DNA of 64,000 nt from Acidianus manzaensis (lineage in GTDB: Archaea > Thermoproteota > Thermoprotei_A > Sulfolobales > Sulfolobaceae): positions 1,103,501 to 1,167,500 of the forward strand of contig NZ_CP020477.1 in NCBI RefSeq assembly GCF_002116695.1. The letters are read 5' to 3'. The first letter of the stretch is position 1; each line of letters opens with the position of its first letter. Of this stretch, positions 40,861 through 54,133 are shown one piece after another. The translations under genes and the position numbers were made by a program. The notes beneath the pieces were generated by a model. It did no database searches. It saw only the letters and a list, made by a program, of their open reading frames with translations, and had not been told where the DNA came from.

Positions 40861-42492
40861 TTATATTCCTCCATGAATCGATATAATTTCATTGTACTTG
40901 TCCGTAAGTTCTAACTCTTTCTTTTCAACATAAAGCCTATAGTATTGTTTTGAGACTAAATCATAAAGCTCATCACCACTTTGAAACGCTAAATTGTTAA
41001 GTAATATGGAGGATAATAAATTGCCTTGTTGCCTTAAGAAATCTTTAGAATAAAATTCCGCATCTCTTATAGAAAGTCCGGAAAACCATTTCATTAACTC
41101 TATCGCATTATTAAATAACTTTCTAGTGAAATTTTTATCATAAGATTCTTCTACTAAATAACTTAGATCCTCCAAATAAACCTCATGTGCCTTTTTCTTT
41201 ATCATGCTCTCTAACATATCTAAAGCCTGTATGTTACTGGTTCCTTCCCATATGGGAGTTATTAATGCTTCTCTATGCCATCTCTGTATTGGAAATTCAT
41301 CCAGAAATCCTATTCCACCAAATATTTCCATTGCTATCTGCGTAACTTTAGAGGAAATTTCAGCAGTTAAATTTTTGGCAACATGCGTTAAAAATCTAGC
41401 GTAATGATATTCCTTGCTATATGGTGGTCTCGAATTTATTGATTTCTGAAACTCATTAATGGCTTTATAAGCTAAAGCCATTCCCCCTTCTATGCTCACC
41501 TCCATCTCCAATAGGTCTCTTATCATCAATGGATATTCAATTACCTTTTTGCCAAAGGCTGATCTATTTCGTGCAAAGCCTAATGCTTCTAGATATGCCT
41601 TTCGTGCAATACCTAACGCTCCCATAGCATTTGAGAGCCTAGATACCGTTAGGTCTTCCATTATGTAGTATATTCCTTCACTTTCCTTTCCTATTAGATA
41701 AGCTTCTGAATTAGCAAGTTCAACTTCTCCCGTCGGAACGGAATTGGTTCCGCTCTTCTGCTTAAGCCTTCTGATGAAGTAATTTAATTTGCCACTTGAA
41801 TCATATCTGGGAACTAAATATAAAGATAAACCTTTAGCTCCCTCCTTACCCTTTTCAGTCTTAGCCGAAACTAAGGAAACATCAGCTATACCTGCACCGC
41901 TCGCAAAATACTTATATCCACTTAATAAGTATTTCCCCTCACTTACCTTTATAGTTAACGTAGAGTTCACTCCTAAATCACTTCCTCCCTGAGGTTCAGT
42001 GAACCACGTTGCACCGAACTCTACCCTATTTCCAACTCCTATTAAGTTCTTATATCTTTCCTTAATTTCACCTTCACCGTATTTGTATAACGCATATGCT
42101 GTCTGAATAGTTATGGTTAAAATGCATGCCACTCCCGGATCTCCTATTAGATAAATTCCAGTATAATGATCATGCCACGTTCCATTATTAAACGGATACC
42201 TATTAACGCCATACTTTATTATCAGCTCATTCAATATGAATTTCTCAAAGGGGTCAATCCAAACGTAGTCAACTCTCTCTCCATTTGCGCTCCAATTGAC
42301 TAATCTTGGCCGACTCTCTAAGTCTACTCTATATGCGGATTCATAAACCTCACTTCCCACAAACCTTCCTAATTCAGTGAAATCGTTCTTTAGGTTAGTA
42401 TAGGTCTTTAGAAGATCCTTTAGTGGCTTATCAACTGAATAATGATTTAAACCGTAAGCGAACGAGATATCTTCTATACTTTTTAGGGGCAT
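40861..42492 (-). CDS. Acyl-CoA dehydrogenase (AidB-like, long form)
   Basis: FAD-dependent alpha-beta oxidation of an acyl-CoA. 543 aa, longer than classic acyl-CoA dehydrogenases (~380-400) and close to the AidB/ACAD11-like group. Seen: WFTEPQGGSDLGVN in the middle domain, FASGAGIADVSLVSAKTEKG, and near the active-site Glu the motif TPIWEGTSNIQALDML. Paired with an acyl-CoA ligase gene 20 bases upstream on the same strand. Both look somewhat richer in G+C than the flanks. The stop codon sits next to the right end of the sulfate island. Confidence 0.92.
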   Translation of the reverse strand: MPLKSIEDISFAYGLNHYSVDKPLKDLLKTYTNLKNDFTELGRFVGSEVYESAYRVDLESRPRLVNWSANGERVDYVWIDPFEKFILNELIIKYGVNRYPFNNGTWHDHYTGIYLIGDPGVACILTITIQTAYALYKYGEGEIKERYKNLIGVGNRVEFGATWFTEPQGGSDLGVNSTLTIKVSEGKYLLSGYKYFASGAGIADVSLVSAKTEKGKEGAKGLSLYLVPRYDSSGKLNYFIRRLKQKSGTNSVPTGEVELANSEAYLIGKESEGIYYIMEDLTVSRLSNAMGALGIARKAYLEALGFARNRSAFGKKVIEYPLMIRDLLEMEVSIEGGMALAYKAINEFQKSINSRPPYSKEYHYARFLTHVAKNLTAEISSKVTQIAMEIFGGIGFLDEFPIQRWHREALITPIWEGTSNIQALDMLESMIKKKAHEVYLEDLSYLVEESYDKNFTRKLFNNAIELMKWFSGLSIRDAEFYSKDFLRQQGNLLSSILLNNLAFQSGDELYDLVSKQYYRLYVEKKELELTDKYNEIISIHGGI

Positions 42493-42512
42493 TTAACAAA
42501 CCTCTATTATCC

Positions 42513-43997
42513 TTATTTGTCTAAACCGCTTCTTAAAGCCTTTTTGTCAATTTTCCCAGTTCCCGTTAAGGGAATGTTGTCTACAATGATTATATCATCT
42601 GGAATCCAGAAGTTATTTATTTTCCCATCTTGAGCTAGTTTCTTAAGATGATCCAATATTTTCTCTTTCGCTCCTTCGGTATCCTTTGATAGTTTAACGA
42701 AAGCTATGGGCCTTTCACCCCATTTTTCATCTTTCTTTGCAACTACTGCTACCAATGAGACAAAGGGAAGTTCTGATATAGCAGCTTCTAAAATGCTGGA
42801 TGGTATCCATTCTCCTCCACTCTTTATTATATCTTTTAATCTATCTAAAATTACTATACCTCCATCTTCAACAATATAACCTATGTCTCCTGTTTTGAAC
42901 CATCCATCTTCAGTGAACGATTCTAACGTTTTCTCCTTATCTTCAAAGTAACCATCTGGAATCCAAGGTGCTCTGAATAGGATTTCCCCAGGTTCATTTC
43001 TTGACCTAGAGTTTATCTTGAACTCTGCCATTGGTACTGGATGGGTAACCTTATGAGGTTCTAGTCTTCCACTTAATATTGACTCAGTCTCTATGGTTAT
43101 TGACGCTGCTAGCATATCTGTACCCCCATATATCGCTGAAAAATGCATATCTAATTCCCTCATTTTCTTCACTAATCCGTCCGGAATTGGACTTCCACCA
43201 ATCAACACTTTTAACCCCTTTTTATTTAGACCTGCGTCCAATAGCATTTGCATCATTGTGGGAACCACACTGATCCAGCTTACATTTTCCTTTTCTATAA
43301 TTGTTAGTGCAGTCTTAGGGTCAAATCTTCCCTCATATACCAATTTCGCACCAAGCATAGGACCTATTATCAAAGACCCCCATGATAAGATATGATAAAT
43401 GGGTATATGAGGGAACATCACGTCATTTTGACTTAACTTGGCCGGTGCATTGTAGTATGACAATTGATTTAATATCGCTAATGCTCCACTAATCATCTTT
43501 TCATGAGTGTACATCACTGCTTTGGGAACTCCAGTAGTTCCACTGGTAAATAATATAACTGCATTATCATGGGCATTACATAATGCCTTGCCTTTATCCT
43601 CAGTGAATTTCAGCTCATCAAAGGATATCGTTTGGAGATTAGTTCTCGATTTAACTAAGCTCGCATAATCTTTAAAAATATTATCATAAACAAGAAATTT
43701 TGAATGAGACTTATTTAATGTGTATAATAATTGTTCTGGGGGAAGTCTAATATTCACAGGATAAACAATAGCTCCCATTGAGGCTATCGAGTAGATTAAT
43801 TCCACAAATTTTATAGTGTTAAGTCCTAAAATAGCAATAACATCTCCCTTACTTATACCTAAGGATTTTAAGTAAGTTATTAGACGTAGAGATTCTTCAT
43901 AAACTTCTTCATACGTTTTCTTACTTTCAACGTCAACTATTTCCTTTCGGGGGAATAAGAAAGACGCTCTTCTCAATATGTAGTCAAAGGTTAACAA
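42513..43997 (-). CDS. AMP-forming acyl-CoA ligase
   Basis: 494 aa. LFTSGTTGVPKAVMYTHE near residues 151-168, IYGGTDMLA as A5, TGDIGYI as A7, DRLKDIIKSGGEWIPSS as A8 and the A10 Lys in PLTGTGKIDKK. Activates a fatty or aromatic acid for the dehydrogenase encoded next; the two genes make a ligase-dehydrogenase module. Upstream 60 bases later lies the MITE. Substrate cannot be told. Confidence 0.95.
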   Translation of the reverse strand: MLTFDYILRRASFLFPRKEIVDVESKKTYEEVYEESLRLITYLKSLGISKGDVIAILGLNTIKFVELIYSIASMGAIVYPVNIRLPPEQLLYTLNKSHSKFLVYDNIFKDYASLVKSRTNLQTISFDELKFTEDKGKALCNAHDNAVILFTSGTTGVPKAVMYTHEKMISGALAILNQLSYYNAPAKLSQNDVMFPHIPIYHILSWGSLIIGPMLGAKLVYEGRFDPKTALTIIEKENVSWISVVPTMMQMLLDAGLNKKGLKVLIGGSPIPDGLVKKMRELDMHFSAIYGGTDMLAASITIETESILSGRLEPHKVTHPVPMAEFKINSRSRNEPGEILFRAPWIPDGYFEDKEKTLESFTEDGWFKTGDIGYIVEDGGIVILDRLKDIIKSGGEWIPSSILEAAISELPFVSLVAVVAKKDEKWGERPIAFVKLSKDTEGAKEKILDHLKKLAQDGKINNFWIPDDIIIVDNIPLTGTGKIDKKALRSGLDK

Positions 43998-44055
43998 GAT
44001 TCTTTCACATAATAAAATTCAAAATCTAGTATAAATACATTGTGTGTGTCCAACG

Positions 44056-44260
44056 GAACTGTTGGATTGCAGTCATGAAAATCTACAAATAATACGAGCT
44101 AAATTGGAAATGCATATAGTCTTCTATGTATCTTGCAATATTCGCTAAATTAATACTTGCATATTTATCCGAACTAACTTTTTGTGTATATAATATCTTT
44201 ACGTTTTTTAATTTTTTGCGTATTATATACTAATTTTCATGACAGCATTCCAACAGTCTC
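44056..44260. mobile_element. ~205-bp MITE with ~40-bp terminal inverted repeats
   Basis: Left end GAACTGTTGGATTGCAGTC followed by ATGAAAATCTACAAATAATACG; right end, read as complement, GACTGTTGGAATGCTGTC followed by ATGAAAATTAGTATATAATACG. The inverted repeats are about 40 bases with few mismatches and are the same family as the outer ends of the two IS remnants around the sulfate island. The 120-base core has no open frame. A non-autonomous derivative of that IS. No clear target duplication. Confidence 0.8.
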
Positions 44261-44485
44261 TTTTAGATGTCTTCCAAATTTTTAATGGAGGCTAGATGAA
44301 AATATATTTTCTAAAAAATTAAGTACGTAAGTTCTATGTAATTAAAACTTTATTATTGGTTAATTAGTTAATGTAAAAGACAGTAGGAAAAACAATAGGT
44401 AAATTTAAGTACAGAACAGATATATTTATGTTCTCATACTATTGGAATAATATATTTTAGCTTTGTTAGTTTTATAATGAAAAAC

Positions 44486-44494
44486 ATTTAAATT
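44486..44494 (+). promoter_or_regulatory. TATA box of Bcp-type peroxiredoxin
   Basis: CATTTAAAT centred about 26 bases before ATG 44517. Confidence 0.55.
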
Positions 44495-44516
44495 AGAAAA
44501 AGATACATCCTAAATA

Positions 44517-44969
44517 ATGCCAAAAGTAGGAGAAAAAGCTCCATTATTTGAATCTGTAACAGATTCGGGAGAGAAGTTTGCATTGTCAGATTTTATAGGA
44601 AAGCATAATATAGTTTTGTATTTCTATCCTAAAGATGATACTCCAGGTTGCACTAGAGAAGCTTGTGCATTTCGCGATAACTGGGATTTACTTAAAGGAT
44701 ATGATGTAGTAGTTGTTGGAGTAAGTTCTGATGATATTGATTCTCATAAGAAATTCAAACAAAAATATAACTTACCATTCATTCTAGTTTCTGATCCTGA
44801 TAAAAAGATAAGGGAATTATACGATGCTAAGGGATTTATTTTACCTGATAGAGTAACATTCGTAATCGATAAACAAGGAATAATTAGGCATATATACAAA
44901 TCTCAAATGAATCCAGAGAACCACGTTAAGGAGGCTTTAAAAACACTAGAAAAAATAAAGAATTCATAA
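44517..44969 (+). CDS. Bcp/PrxQ-type peroxiredoxin
   Basis: Thiol peroxidase of 150 aa. Peroxidatic Cys45 and resolving Cys50 in [16 protein letters not shown], the atypical 2-Cys spacing (C-x4-C) of PrxQ. Thioredoxin fold strands [10 protein letters not shown] and [14 protein letters not shown] are intact. Needs a thioredoxin-like reductant not seen here. Its end overlaps the end of the convergent regulator gene by 6 bases. Confidence 0.95.
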   Translation: MPKVGEKAPLFESVTDSGEKFALSDFIGKHNIVLYFYPKDDTPGCTREACAFRDNWDLLKGYDVVVVGVSSDDIDSHKKFKQKYNLPFILVSDPDKKIRELYDAKGFILPDRVTFVIDKQGIIRHIYKSQMNPENHVKEALKTLEKIKNS

Positions 44970-45584
44970 GGTATTATTTTTTATTACAAATTTAGTTAGC
45001 TTTTTCTGAGCATTCCTTAAATGGTAAAGGAAAGTTACTTTGCTTAATCCTAGTTTTTCTGCCATTTCATCAGCTGAAATTCTTCTAGGATAATCTAAAT
45101 ATCCATACTCATAGGCCATTCCTAGAACTCTTGTTTCAGTCTTAGTTAATTTTGGTGATAAAAATAAATTGAAATCTGAAATCTGGATATCTGTTATCTT
45201 CCCTATGCTTTCTAGCTCTTTAAGAATTTCTCTGATATTTTTGCTATTAGTAACAAAACTCCATGTTTCTCTATTATTACTTATAGTATTTCCGAGTATT
45301 AGTACTTCCTTATCGTAAAGCAATCCTGCGATAGATCCTTTATACTCATTCAAAAAATCTACATATAAAGAATCTCTAAATTTATACGCATTTAAAACTT
45401 TCAATATACTATGATGAGATTTCATCCTATTTAATATTTCTTTGTCTCTAGTGTCAACTAATATCCTACTCCTAAGATAATTCTTATGAGGATATACTTC
45501 CAAGTTAACAGTATAGGCATCATAAGGCATATGCAAGGTCCAACAATCTTCATGTTCTACTGTTATGTATGCTTTCTTTAGCAT
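44964..45584 (-). CDS. HTH-10 family (bacterioopsin-activator-like) transcription regulator
   Basis: 206 aa. C-terminal helix-turn-helix of the HTH-10 type: [22 protein letters not shown] then [28 protein letters not shown], residues about 148-200. The N-terminal ~140 residues are a strand-rich sensory region ([21 protein letters not shown]). Members regulate local catabolic or stress genes in Sulfolobales. It lies at the left edge of the aromatic catabolism block and is a candidate regulator of it. TATA-like TTTTTTAATCATTTAAAC about 26 bases upstream. Confidence 0.88.
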   Translation of the reverse strand: MLKKAYITVEHEDCWTLHMPYDAYTVNLEVYPHKNYLRSRILVDTRDKEILNRMKSHHSILKVLNAYKFRDSLYVDFLNEYKGSIAGLLYDKEVLILGNTISNNRETWSFVTNSKNIREILKELESIGKITDIQISDFNLFLSPKLTKTETRVLGMAYEYGYLDYPRRISADEMAEKLGLSKVTFLYHLRNAQKKLTKFVIKNNTL

Positions 45585-45811
45585 AGTAGTATATTACTTT
45601 TTTAATCATTTAAACATTACTAGCGTAAATAAGATGAAATAAGAAATAACATTATTATGAAATTCTTCAGCCCAATAATATTTCATGATATAGTGAATAA
45701 AAGTCAGTTTATTAAAAAACTTACTAAATCTTACTAAATGAAATTAAAATAAAAATTCCTAACATTATATCTAATGTATATTAAAATGCATTAATGTTAT
45801 ATCAATATCTA

Positions 45812-46723
45812 TTAGACAAAATAGTCTATCTTTATCTTCTTTACACTATCTTCTAGCTTACTTAGCTCCTCATTACTCAATTTCCATCCAATGCTGCCTA
45901 AGTTATCTTTAAGATGCGATTCTTTAGTTGTATTAAAAATGGGAAACACGTTATTCTTTATCAATAGCCAGTTTAGTACTATCTGAGCTGGAGTCTTACC
46001 CAATTCTTTAGCTATTCGTTCTATTTCTTCAATTAATGGCTGAATATTTTTAATATAAGCTTCTCTAGCCAATATATACCATCTATATTCGTTCTTTATC
46101 TCTTTCCTACCTACTAAATACCCTAATCCTAAAGAATCATAAGCTAAAAGAGAAATATCCTCATTGTTCATATATGGCAAGACTTCCTTTTCTACGTCTC
46201 TGAAAAGGATATTATAGTGAAGTTCATTAGCTGCCACGTCAGTCTTTGAGAGATATTCTCTGAACTCCCTTAATAAAGGTAATGAAAAATTACTTAAACC
46301 TATATACCTAGCTTTACCTTCCTTATATACTCTTTCCATTGCTTTTGCAGTTTCTCTAATTGGTACATAATGGTTAGGCCAGTGGACCAAATATAAATCT
46401 ACATAGGATGTATCTAATCTTCTTAAGCTTCCTTCAATGGCTTTCAGTACATCATCATATCTAAGGTGGTCTATGGAAACTTTAGTTATAATAAATACTT
46501 CGTCTCTCTTAAATTTCTTTATAGCTTTACCTATTATGGTTTCTGACATTCCATTCCCATAAACTTCTGCAGTATCTATTGTGTTAACTCCTAATTCTAT
46601 TGCTTTACGTATCATTTCAACTGCACTATTTTCGTCTATAATGGAAGAATTTCCGTATTCCCAAGAACCTAGAATTAATGGAGATATTTTTTCATCTGTC
46701 CAGCCTAATCTTTTTGTCTCCAT
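45812..46723 (-). CDS. Aldo/keto reductase
   Basis: About 303 aa from ATG 46723 (an ATG at 46732 would add 3 residues). With the longer numbering the catalytic tetrad is Asp53, Tyr58 (NTIDTAEVYGNG), Lys84 (IITKVSI) and His117 (YLVHWPN); cofactor end IFNTTKESHLKDN. NAD(P)H-dependent carbonyl reduction. Divergent from the flavin reductase gene with 147 bases between, so regulation may be shared. It could act on aldehydes from ring cleavage; this is inference from position only. Confidence 0.92.
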   Translation of the reverse strand: METKRLGWTDEKISPLILGSWEYGNSSIIDENSAVEMIRKAIELGVNTIDTAEVYGNGMSETIIGKAIKKFKRDEVFIITKVSIDHLRYDDVLKAIEGSLRRLDTSYVDLYLVHWPNHYVPIRETAKAMERVYKEGKARYIGLSNFSLPLLREFREYLSKTDVAANELHYNILFRDVEKEVLPYMNNEDISLLAYDSLGLGYLVGRKEIKNEYRWYILAREAYIKNIQPLIEEIERIAKELGKTPAQIVLNWLLIKNNVFPIFNTTKESHLKDNLGSIGWKLSNEELSKLEDSVKKIKIDYFV

Positions 46724-46870
46724 AAATAACATTATTTAATTAATAATTTAAATTTTCCGTAAAACTAACTCTAAATCTAGTCAAGATTTATGCGATAGAC
46801 TTATTAAAGATAATATAAAACCATTTTATAATAAATATTATATATAAGAAAACGAATAGAAGAAAATCAT

Positions 46871-47344
46871 ATGCAAGAAGAATTAAAAAACATAATGAGA
46901 AGATATCCATTAGGAGTTTCAATAGTTACCACGAAATGGAAAGACCTATTAGTAGGCCTAACAGTTAATACTTTTAATTCACTATCATTAGATCCTACTC
47001 TGATTGTATTTTTTGCTGATAAAACTAAAAGTAATGATATTCCATTCAAAGAAAGTAAGAATTTTCTGATTAATTTTACAGATAATATAGATGTTCTTAA
47101 TATATTTGCCACTAAGCCATTTAAGGAGAGATTTAATATGGTAAAATATTCAGAAGATGACGAAGGACTTCCAATTTTAAATGATTCGTATGCTTATATA
47201 AAAGCTACTTTATATAACGCAATAGATATTGGAGATCATTCGGTGATAACAGGTAAAGTAAAAAATATTAAAATACTTAGAGAGCAATTCGATCCTATAG
47301 TCTATTATAATAGAAAATATTACAGAATAAATAATAACTTATGA
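46871..47344 (+). CDS. Flavin reductase (HpaC-like, FMN/FAD-binding split-barrel)
   Basis: 157 aa. Family pattern: YPLGVSIVTTKWKDLLVGLTVNTFNSLSLDP at the N-terminus (ligand loop V-N-T-F-N-S-L-S), NFLINFTDN and the C-terminal IGDHSVITGKVKNIKI. Supplies reduced flavin to two-component monooxygenases such as the HpaB-type hydroxylase 1.8 kb downstream. TATA-like TATTATATATAA at about 46832-46843. Confidence 0.88.
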   Translation: MQEELKNIMRRYPLGVSIVTTKWKDLLVGLTVNTFNSLSLDPTLIVFFADKTKSNDIPFKESKNFLINFTDNIDVLNIFATKPFKERFNMVKYSEDDEGLPILNDSYAYIKATLYNAIDIGDHSVITGKVKNIKILREQFDPIVYYNRKYYRINNNL

Positions 47345-47700
47345 TTAATATAAAATTCCATGTTTTTATACATATGATTTTACTGGCGTAATAAGCTTAT
47401 TCTATTTTACACATATTTTTAGATATTACTTTTTGTAGGTATTAACTGTTAAGTAGAAATATTCTTTCTTTATTATATATCTAGAAAAAGATAGGTATAT
47501 TCGTTAAGCATGATTCACCTTTTTAATAGTTTGTGTACTATTTGATTACTTTACGTTAGTTCTACGAATTGTTCTAATTAAGAGAAGAACCTCAATTTTC
47601 AGATGCTCTACAAACTACCTTATTTAACTATAATTTGAAGCTCTATATCTAAAACATATTTGATATGAGGAATATTTACTTTTATTACGTAAAATTTATT
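47345..47700 (+). other. Intergenic stretch with copy A of ~100-bp repeat
   Basis: About 355 bases. Contains repeat copy A (47526-47627) and the promoter-like sequence TACTTTTATTA (about 47674-47684), 26 bases upstream of ATG 47701. No gene seen. Confidence 0.5.
47526..47627 (+). repeat. Dispersed ~100-bp repeat, copy A
   Basis: Shares a row of blocks in fixed order with copies B (52792-52886) and C (56243-56340): ACTATTTGA, TTACG(T/G)TAGTTC, ACGAATTGTT, GAGAA.AA.CTCAATTTT, AGATGCTCTACAAACTACCT. No open frame. Ends are not clear inverted repeats, though TAGTT near the start and AACTA near the end are complementary. Confidence 0.75.
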
Positions 47701-50120
<2,420 letters not shown>

Positions 50121-50131
50121 GGAAAGATAAA

Positions 50132-50995
<864 letters not shown>

Positions 50996-51010
50996 TACTA
51001 TATAAATTCT

Positions 51011-51032
51011 TTTTTTATTATATAATAAAAAA
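51011..51032. terminator. Bidirectional T/A palindrome between convergent genes
   Basis: Perfect 22-base palindrome, six T at the left and six A at the right around ATTATATAAT. It lies between the convergent ends of the FAH-family gene and the MFS gene and gives a T run to each transcript. Confidence 0.6.
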
Positions 51033-51045
51033 TGAGATGTTTCAA

Positions 51046-52413
51046 TTATTTTACATTAGGTTGCTTTTCCTCCTTCTTTTCTTCTGGATTTTCCTCAATT
51101 AACTTAGTACCTAATGTTTCTGGACCTAAAAGCATTCCTATTCCTACCAATACTGCACCTATCATTAATAGCACCGCAGTAGAAAACCATATGTTAGTAG
51201 GAGTATCTATGCTCTTAAATAGATAATTATGCATTAATGGTACATAAATACTAAACCAACCTCCTATGAATATTCCTGACGAATATCCAAATCCAACACC
51301 TGAAGCCCTCATAGAAGCTTTGAATCTTTCTGATAAATAGATTGGTATAGCACCCCAAGGTCCTTGAGTTATTATGCCTATTAGTATTGAAGCTAATGCA
51401 GCTAGAGCATAATTACCTATCGTGGCAGAATGAATTAGTAAATAGTATACTGGAATAGCAACTATAAATGTTCCTACAGCCCACCATAGAGTTAATCTTC
51501 TCCTCCCTACATATTGAGATAATGCACCAAAAATTACTGCAGCTGCAAACGCACCATAAGTTCCATATGAATATATAGTATCAGCTTCACCTATTGGAAA
51601 TATTGATGGAGCATGCTCTAAAATAGTAGGAACAAAGGCAAATAGTGAATAGGCAAAAAAGAACATTCCGGTCATGTAAAGCATTACTTGAAAGAAATCT
51701 CTTCTATATGGTTTTCTGAATAAATCTATTAGTGGAGTCTTTCTTACCATTTTCTTATCTTTAACATCTTGAAATACTGGAGTTTCCTTCATTGAAAGCC
51801 TAATTGCTAATGCTATCGCAGCAGGAGCTAAGGCCGTTAGAAATACATACCTCCAGGCGTAAGTTTCTACAGCATGCAGTCCGAAGAATGCTATAAAAGC
51901 TCCTTCAACTACCGCAGCTAAAGCTGCACCAAAAGAAAATCCTCCTTGTACAATACCGCTTATTAGACCTCTCCATTTATATGGAGTCCATTCCATAGCA
52001 AATGGATGTCCTGCCGAGTATTCTCCGCCAGCAAAAATACCTACAGCAATTCTTATTATAATAAATAAGATAAACGATAAAATACCTACTTGTGCATAAG
52101 TTGGCAGTGCTGACGTTACTGCACTAGATATTCCTAATCCTAATACAGTGATTATTAAATCTCCTCTTCTTCCTATTTTATCTCCTAGATTACCGAAAAT
52201 AGCAGAACCTACTGGCCTAAATATTATAGTTAAAGAATAAGCTAAAATAACATCAAAAGCTGCTATTAAAGGAGATTGAGGTGGAAGCAAAACTGTAGCT
52301 AAAACTGGAGCAATAGTCAAAATCATAGTTAAATCATAAGAGTCTAACAAAAATCCTATGAATTGTGATGTTGTAGCTTTTGCAGAATCTGAAGTAAATT
52401 TTTGCGGTTCCAT
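51046..52413 (-). CDS. MFS transporter, metabolite:proton symporter (MHS) family
   Basis: 455 aa, about 12 helices. MHS hallmarks: [20 protein letters not shown] (motif A, near residues 73-92), [18 protein letters not shown], then YKWRGLISG. The family imports dicarboxylates, shikimate or aromatic acids such as hydroxybenzoate and 4-hydroxyphenylacetate, so it is a natural carrier for the adjacent ring-cleavage operon. TATA-like TTATATAAAAAT about 26 bases before the ATG. Confidence 0.9.
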   Translation of the reverse strand: MEPQKFTSDSAKATTSQFIGFLLDSYDLTMILTIAPVLATVLLPPQSPLIAAFDVILAYSLTIIFRPVGSAIFGNLGDKIGRRGDLIITVLGLGISSAVTSALPTYAQVGILSFILFIIIRIAVGIFAGGEYSAGHPFAMEWTPYKWRGLISGIVQGGFSFGAALAAVVEGAFIAFFGLHAVETYAWRYVFLTALAPAAIALAIRLSMKETPVFQDVKDKKMVRKTPLIDLFRKPYRRDFFQVMLYMTGMFFFAYSLFAFVPTILEHAPSIFPIGEADTIYSYGTYGAFAAAVIFGALSQYVGRRRLTLWWAVGTFIVAIPVYYLLIHSATIGNYALAALASILIGIITQGPWGAIPIYLSERFKASMRASGVGFGYSSGIFIGGWFSIYVPLMHNYLFKSIDTPTNIWFSTAVLLMIGAVLVGIGMLLGPETLGTKLIEENPEEKKEEKQPNVK

Positions 52414-53160
52414 GCGTTAAATGAAAGAATTAAGTTATATAAAAATATTTATATTATATGTTTCTAAATAAAGTATAAGTATATACTATTTATAATTCAA
52501 AATAATATTTTGAAAAATCTTAAACATCATATCTGTTAATGATATAGAATCAACATTTAGTTTGACTTATACTCTCTAAAAAACTTTACATTATTTATGA
52601 TAATTTATTAAAGATACAAGTTTAAAGATTTCCTTATTCCTAAATAATTTATATAAAAATTATATTATATATCAATATTGAGTAAAAATATCTTTATAGA
52701 TCTCTAATTAGTACTTAACTTACAACTGAATAACTTTAATTAATACCTATCTATGTATATTTTACAATATTAGTAAATTTTTATTTACTTTTAGTGCATG
52801 TACATTTGAATATTTTATGCTGATTCTACGAACGGTTCTGATTTGGAGAAAAATCTCAATTTCTAGATGCTTTACAACCTAATTTACTTTAGAAATTAAA
52901 CAAAGAATATTATTATTGTTTTATGTGAATTATACATGATACCAACAAAAAGAATTTAAAAAGTGGTTCGCTCTAGCTGTAAAGAGTTACGTTATAGAAT
53001 TTTTTAATAAAAATATAAAACATGATTTAGGATAAATTTCTTAATAATTTTCGATTCGAATTGATGTAGTCTATTATTAAGTTTATTTTTAAATGTAATC
53101 GTTCTTTTACTTAATTATGGTTAATCAGCTTTATTTTAACTACGAAAATTATTCTTGCCT
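52414..53160. other. Long intergenic stretch with copy B of ~100-bp repeat
   Basis: About 745 bases without a credible gene. Left edge has the MHS promoter (minus strand), 52792-52886 is repeat copy B, and CTTTATTTTAA (about 53130-53140) is the TATA box of the EamA gene. The rest is AT-rich filler. Confidence 0.5.
52792..52886 (+). repeat. Dispersed ~100-bp repeat, copy B
   Basis: Most divergent of three copies: GATTCTACGAACGGTTCTGA, TTTGGAGAAAAATCTCAATT and TCTAGATGCTTTACAACC match A and C in order and strand. Confidence 0.7.
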
Positions 53161-53994
53161 ATGGAAAGTTTAGCTTTTAAGGCAATTAAATGGCTTGGAC
53201 CATTAGCTATAGTCTGGGGATTAACTTATCCTCTCACTAAACTGATTGCAGAATCAGTATCACCTATAGTTATAACATGGGTAAGAATTGGTATAGCTGC
53301 AGTTTTCTTTCTTATTCTCTCTAATTTTAAATTTTCTATAGGAAAAAAGCAATTTATTAATGCAATATTTAATACTATACTTTTTATGCTATTCTTAAAT
53401 GTAGGCACGTCTATTTCTTCTAATCCAGGTCTTGCTGCAGTAATGATATATACTCAACCTCTATTTGTAGTAATTATAGAAAAAATATTAGGAACTAATA
53501 TATCAATGAGGGCATTATCTGGAGTGATTCTAGGGTTCGTAGGCATAGCATTATCAATTACATCAGTAAGCCTTGATCTTGGAGTTATAATAGCTCTAAT
53601 AGGTGGAATAGTGTGGGCTATTGGAACTGTATATTACTCTAGGAATCTAGCTAAAGAGAATATAATAAAACTAAATGCTTTCATGAATATAGTAGCTTTC
53701 CCTTTTACATTAGTTTTAACTCCAGTCAATTACTATTTCACAGTAAGTTTATCTATTATAGGCTTATTAATATTGTTAGGTATTCTTGCTCAAGCTGTTG
53801 GTTATTATTTATGGTTTAATGCGATAAGAGATTTAGGAAGTATAAGAGCATCTACTGGTTCTTTAGTAGTTCCTGTCGCAGCATATATTTTAACTTTTGT
53901 CATATTGAGGATAGCTCCAACTCCACTAGAAATTTTAGGATCTATAATAACTCTTATCGGAATATATATAACTATAAGTTATAGAAAAATCTGA
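53161..53994 (+). CDS. EamA/DMT-family transporter
   Basis: 277 aa from ATG 53161 (TATA box 26 bases upstream; a TTG at 53155 would add 2 residues). Ten helices in two EamA repeats: first ends near VSLDLG, second starts at [23 protein letters not shown]; typical end [24 protein letters not shown]. Exports amino acids or other small metabolites. No operon partners. Confidence 0.9.
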   Translation: MESLAFKAIKWLGPLAIVWGLTYPLTKLIAESVSPIVITWVRIGIAAVFFLILSNFKFSIGKKQFINAIFNTILFMLFLNVGTSISSNPGLAAVMIYTQPLFVVIIEKILGTNISMRALSGVILGFVGIALSITSVSLDLGVIIALIGGIVWAIGTVYYSRNLAKENIIKLNAFMNIVAFPFTLVLTPVNYYFTVSLSIIGLLILLGILAQAVGYYLWFNAIRDLGSIRASTGSLVVPVAAYILTFVILRIAPTPLEILGSIITLIGIYITISYRKI

Positions 53995-54133
53995 TTATAT
54001 TTATAATGCATTCAATGGAAAATTATACTTTAAATGAAATTTTACTTAATTTACAAAATTATATATTAAACATTAACTGACTAAATTTATAGCTAAGTTT
54101 AATATTTCTTTATTTAAGATCTAATTGATAGCG

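Larger units (their letters stand above)
43998..44516. other. Intergenic stretch holding the MITE and PrxQ promoter
   Basis: 519 bases: the MITE (44056-44260), about 225 AT-rich bases without a gene, and TATA-like CATTTAAAT at about 44486-44494, 26 bases before the peroxiredoxin ATG. Confidence 0.55.
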
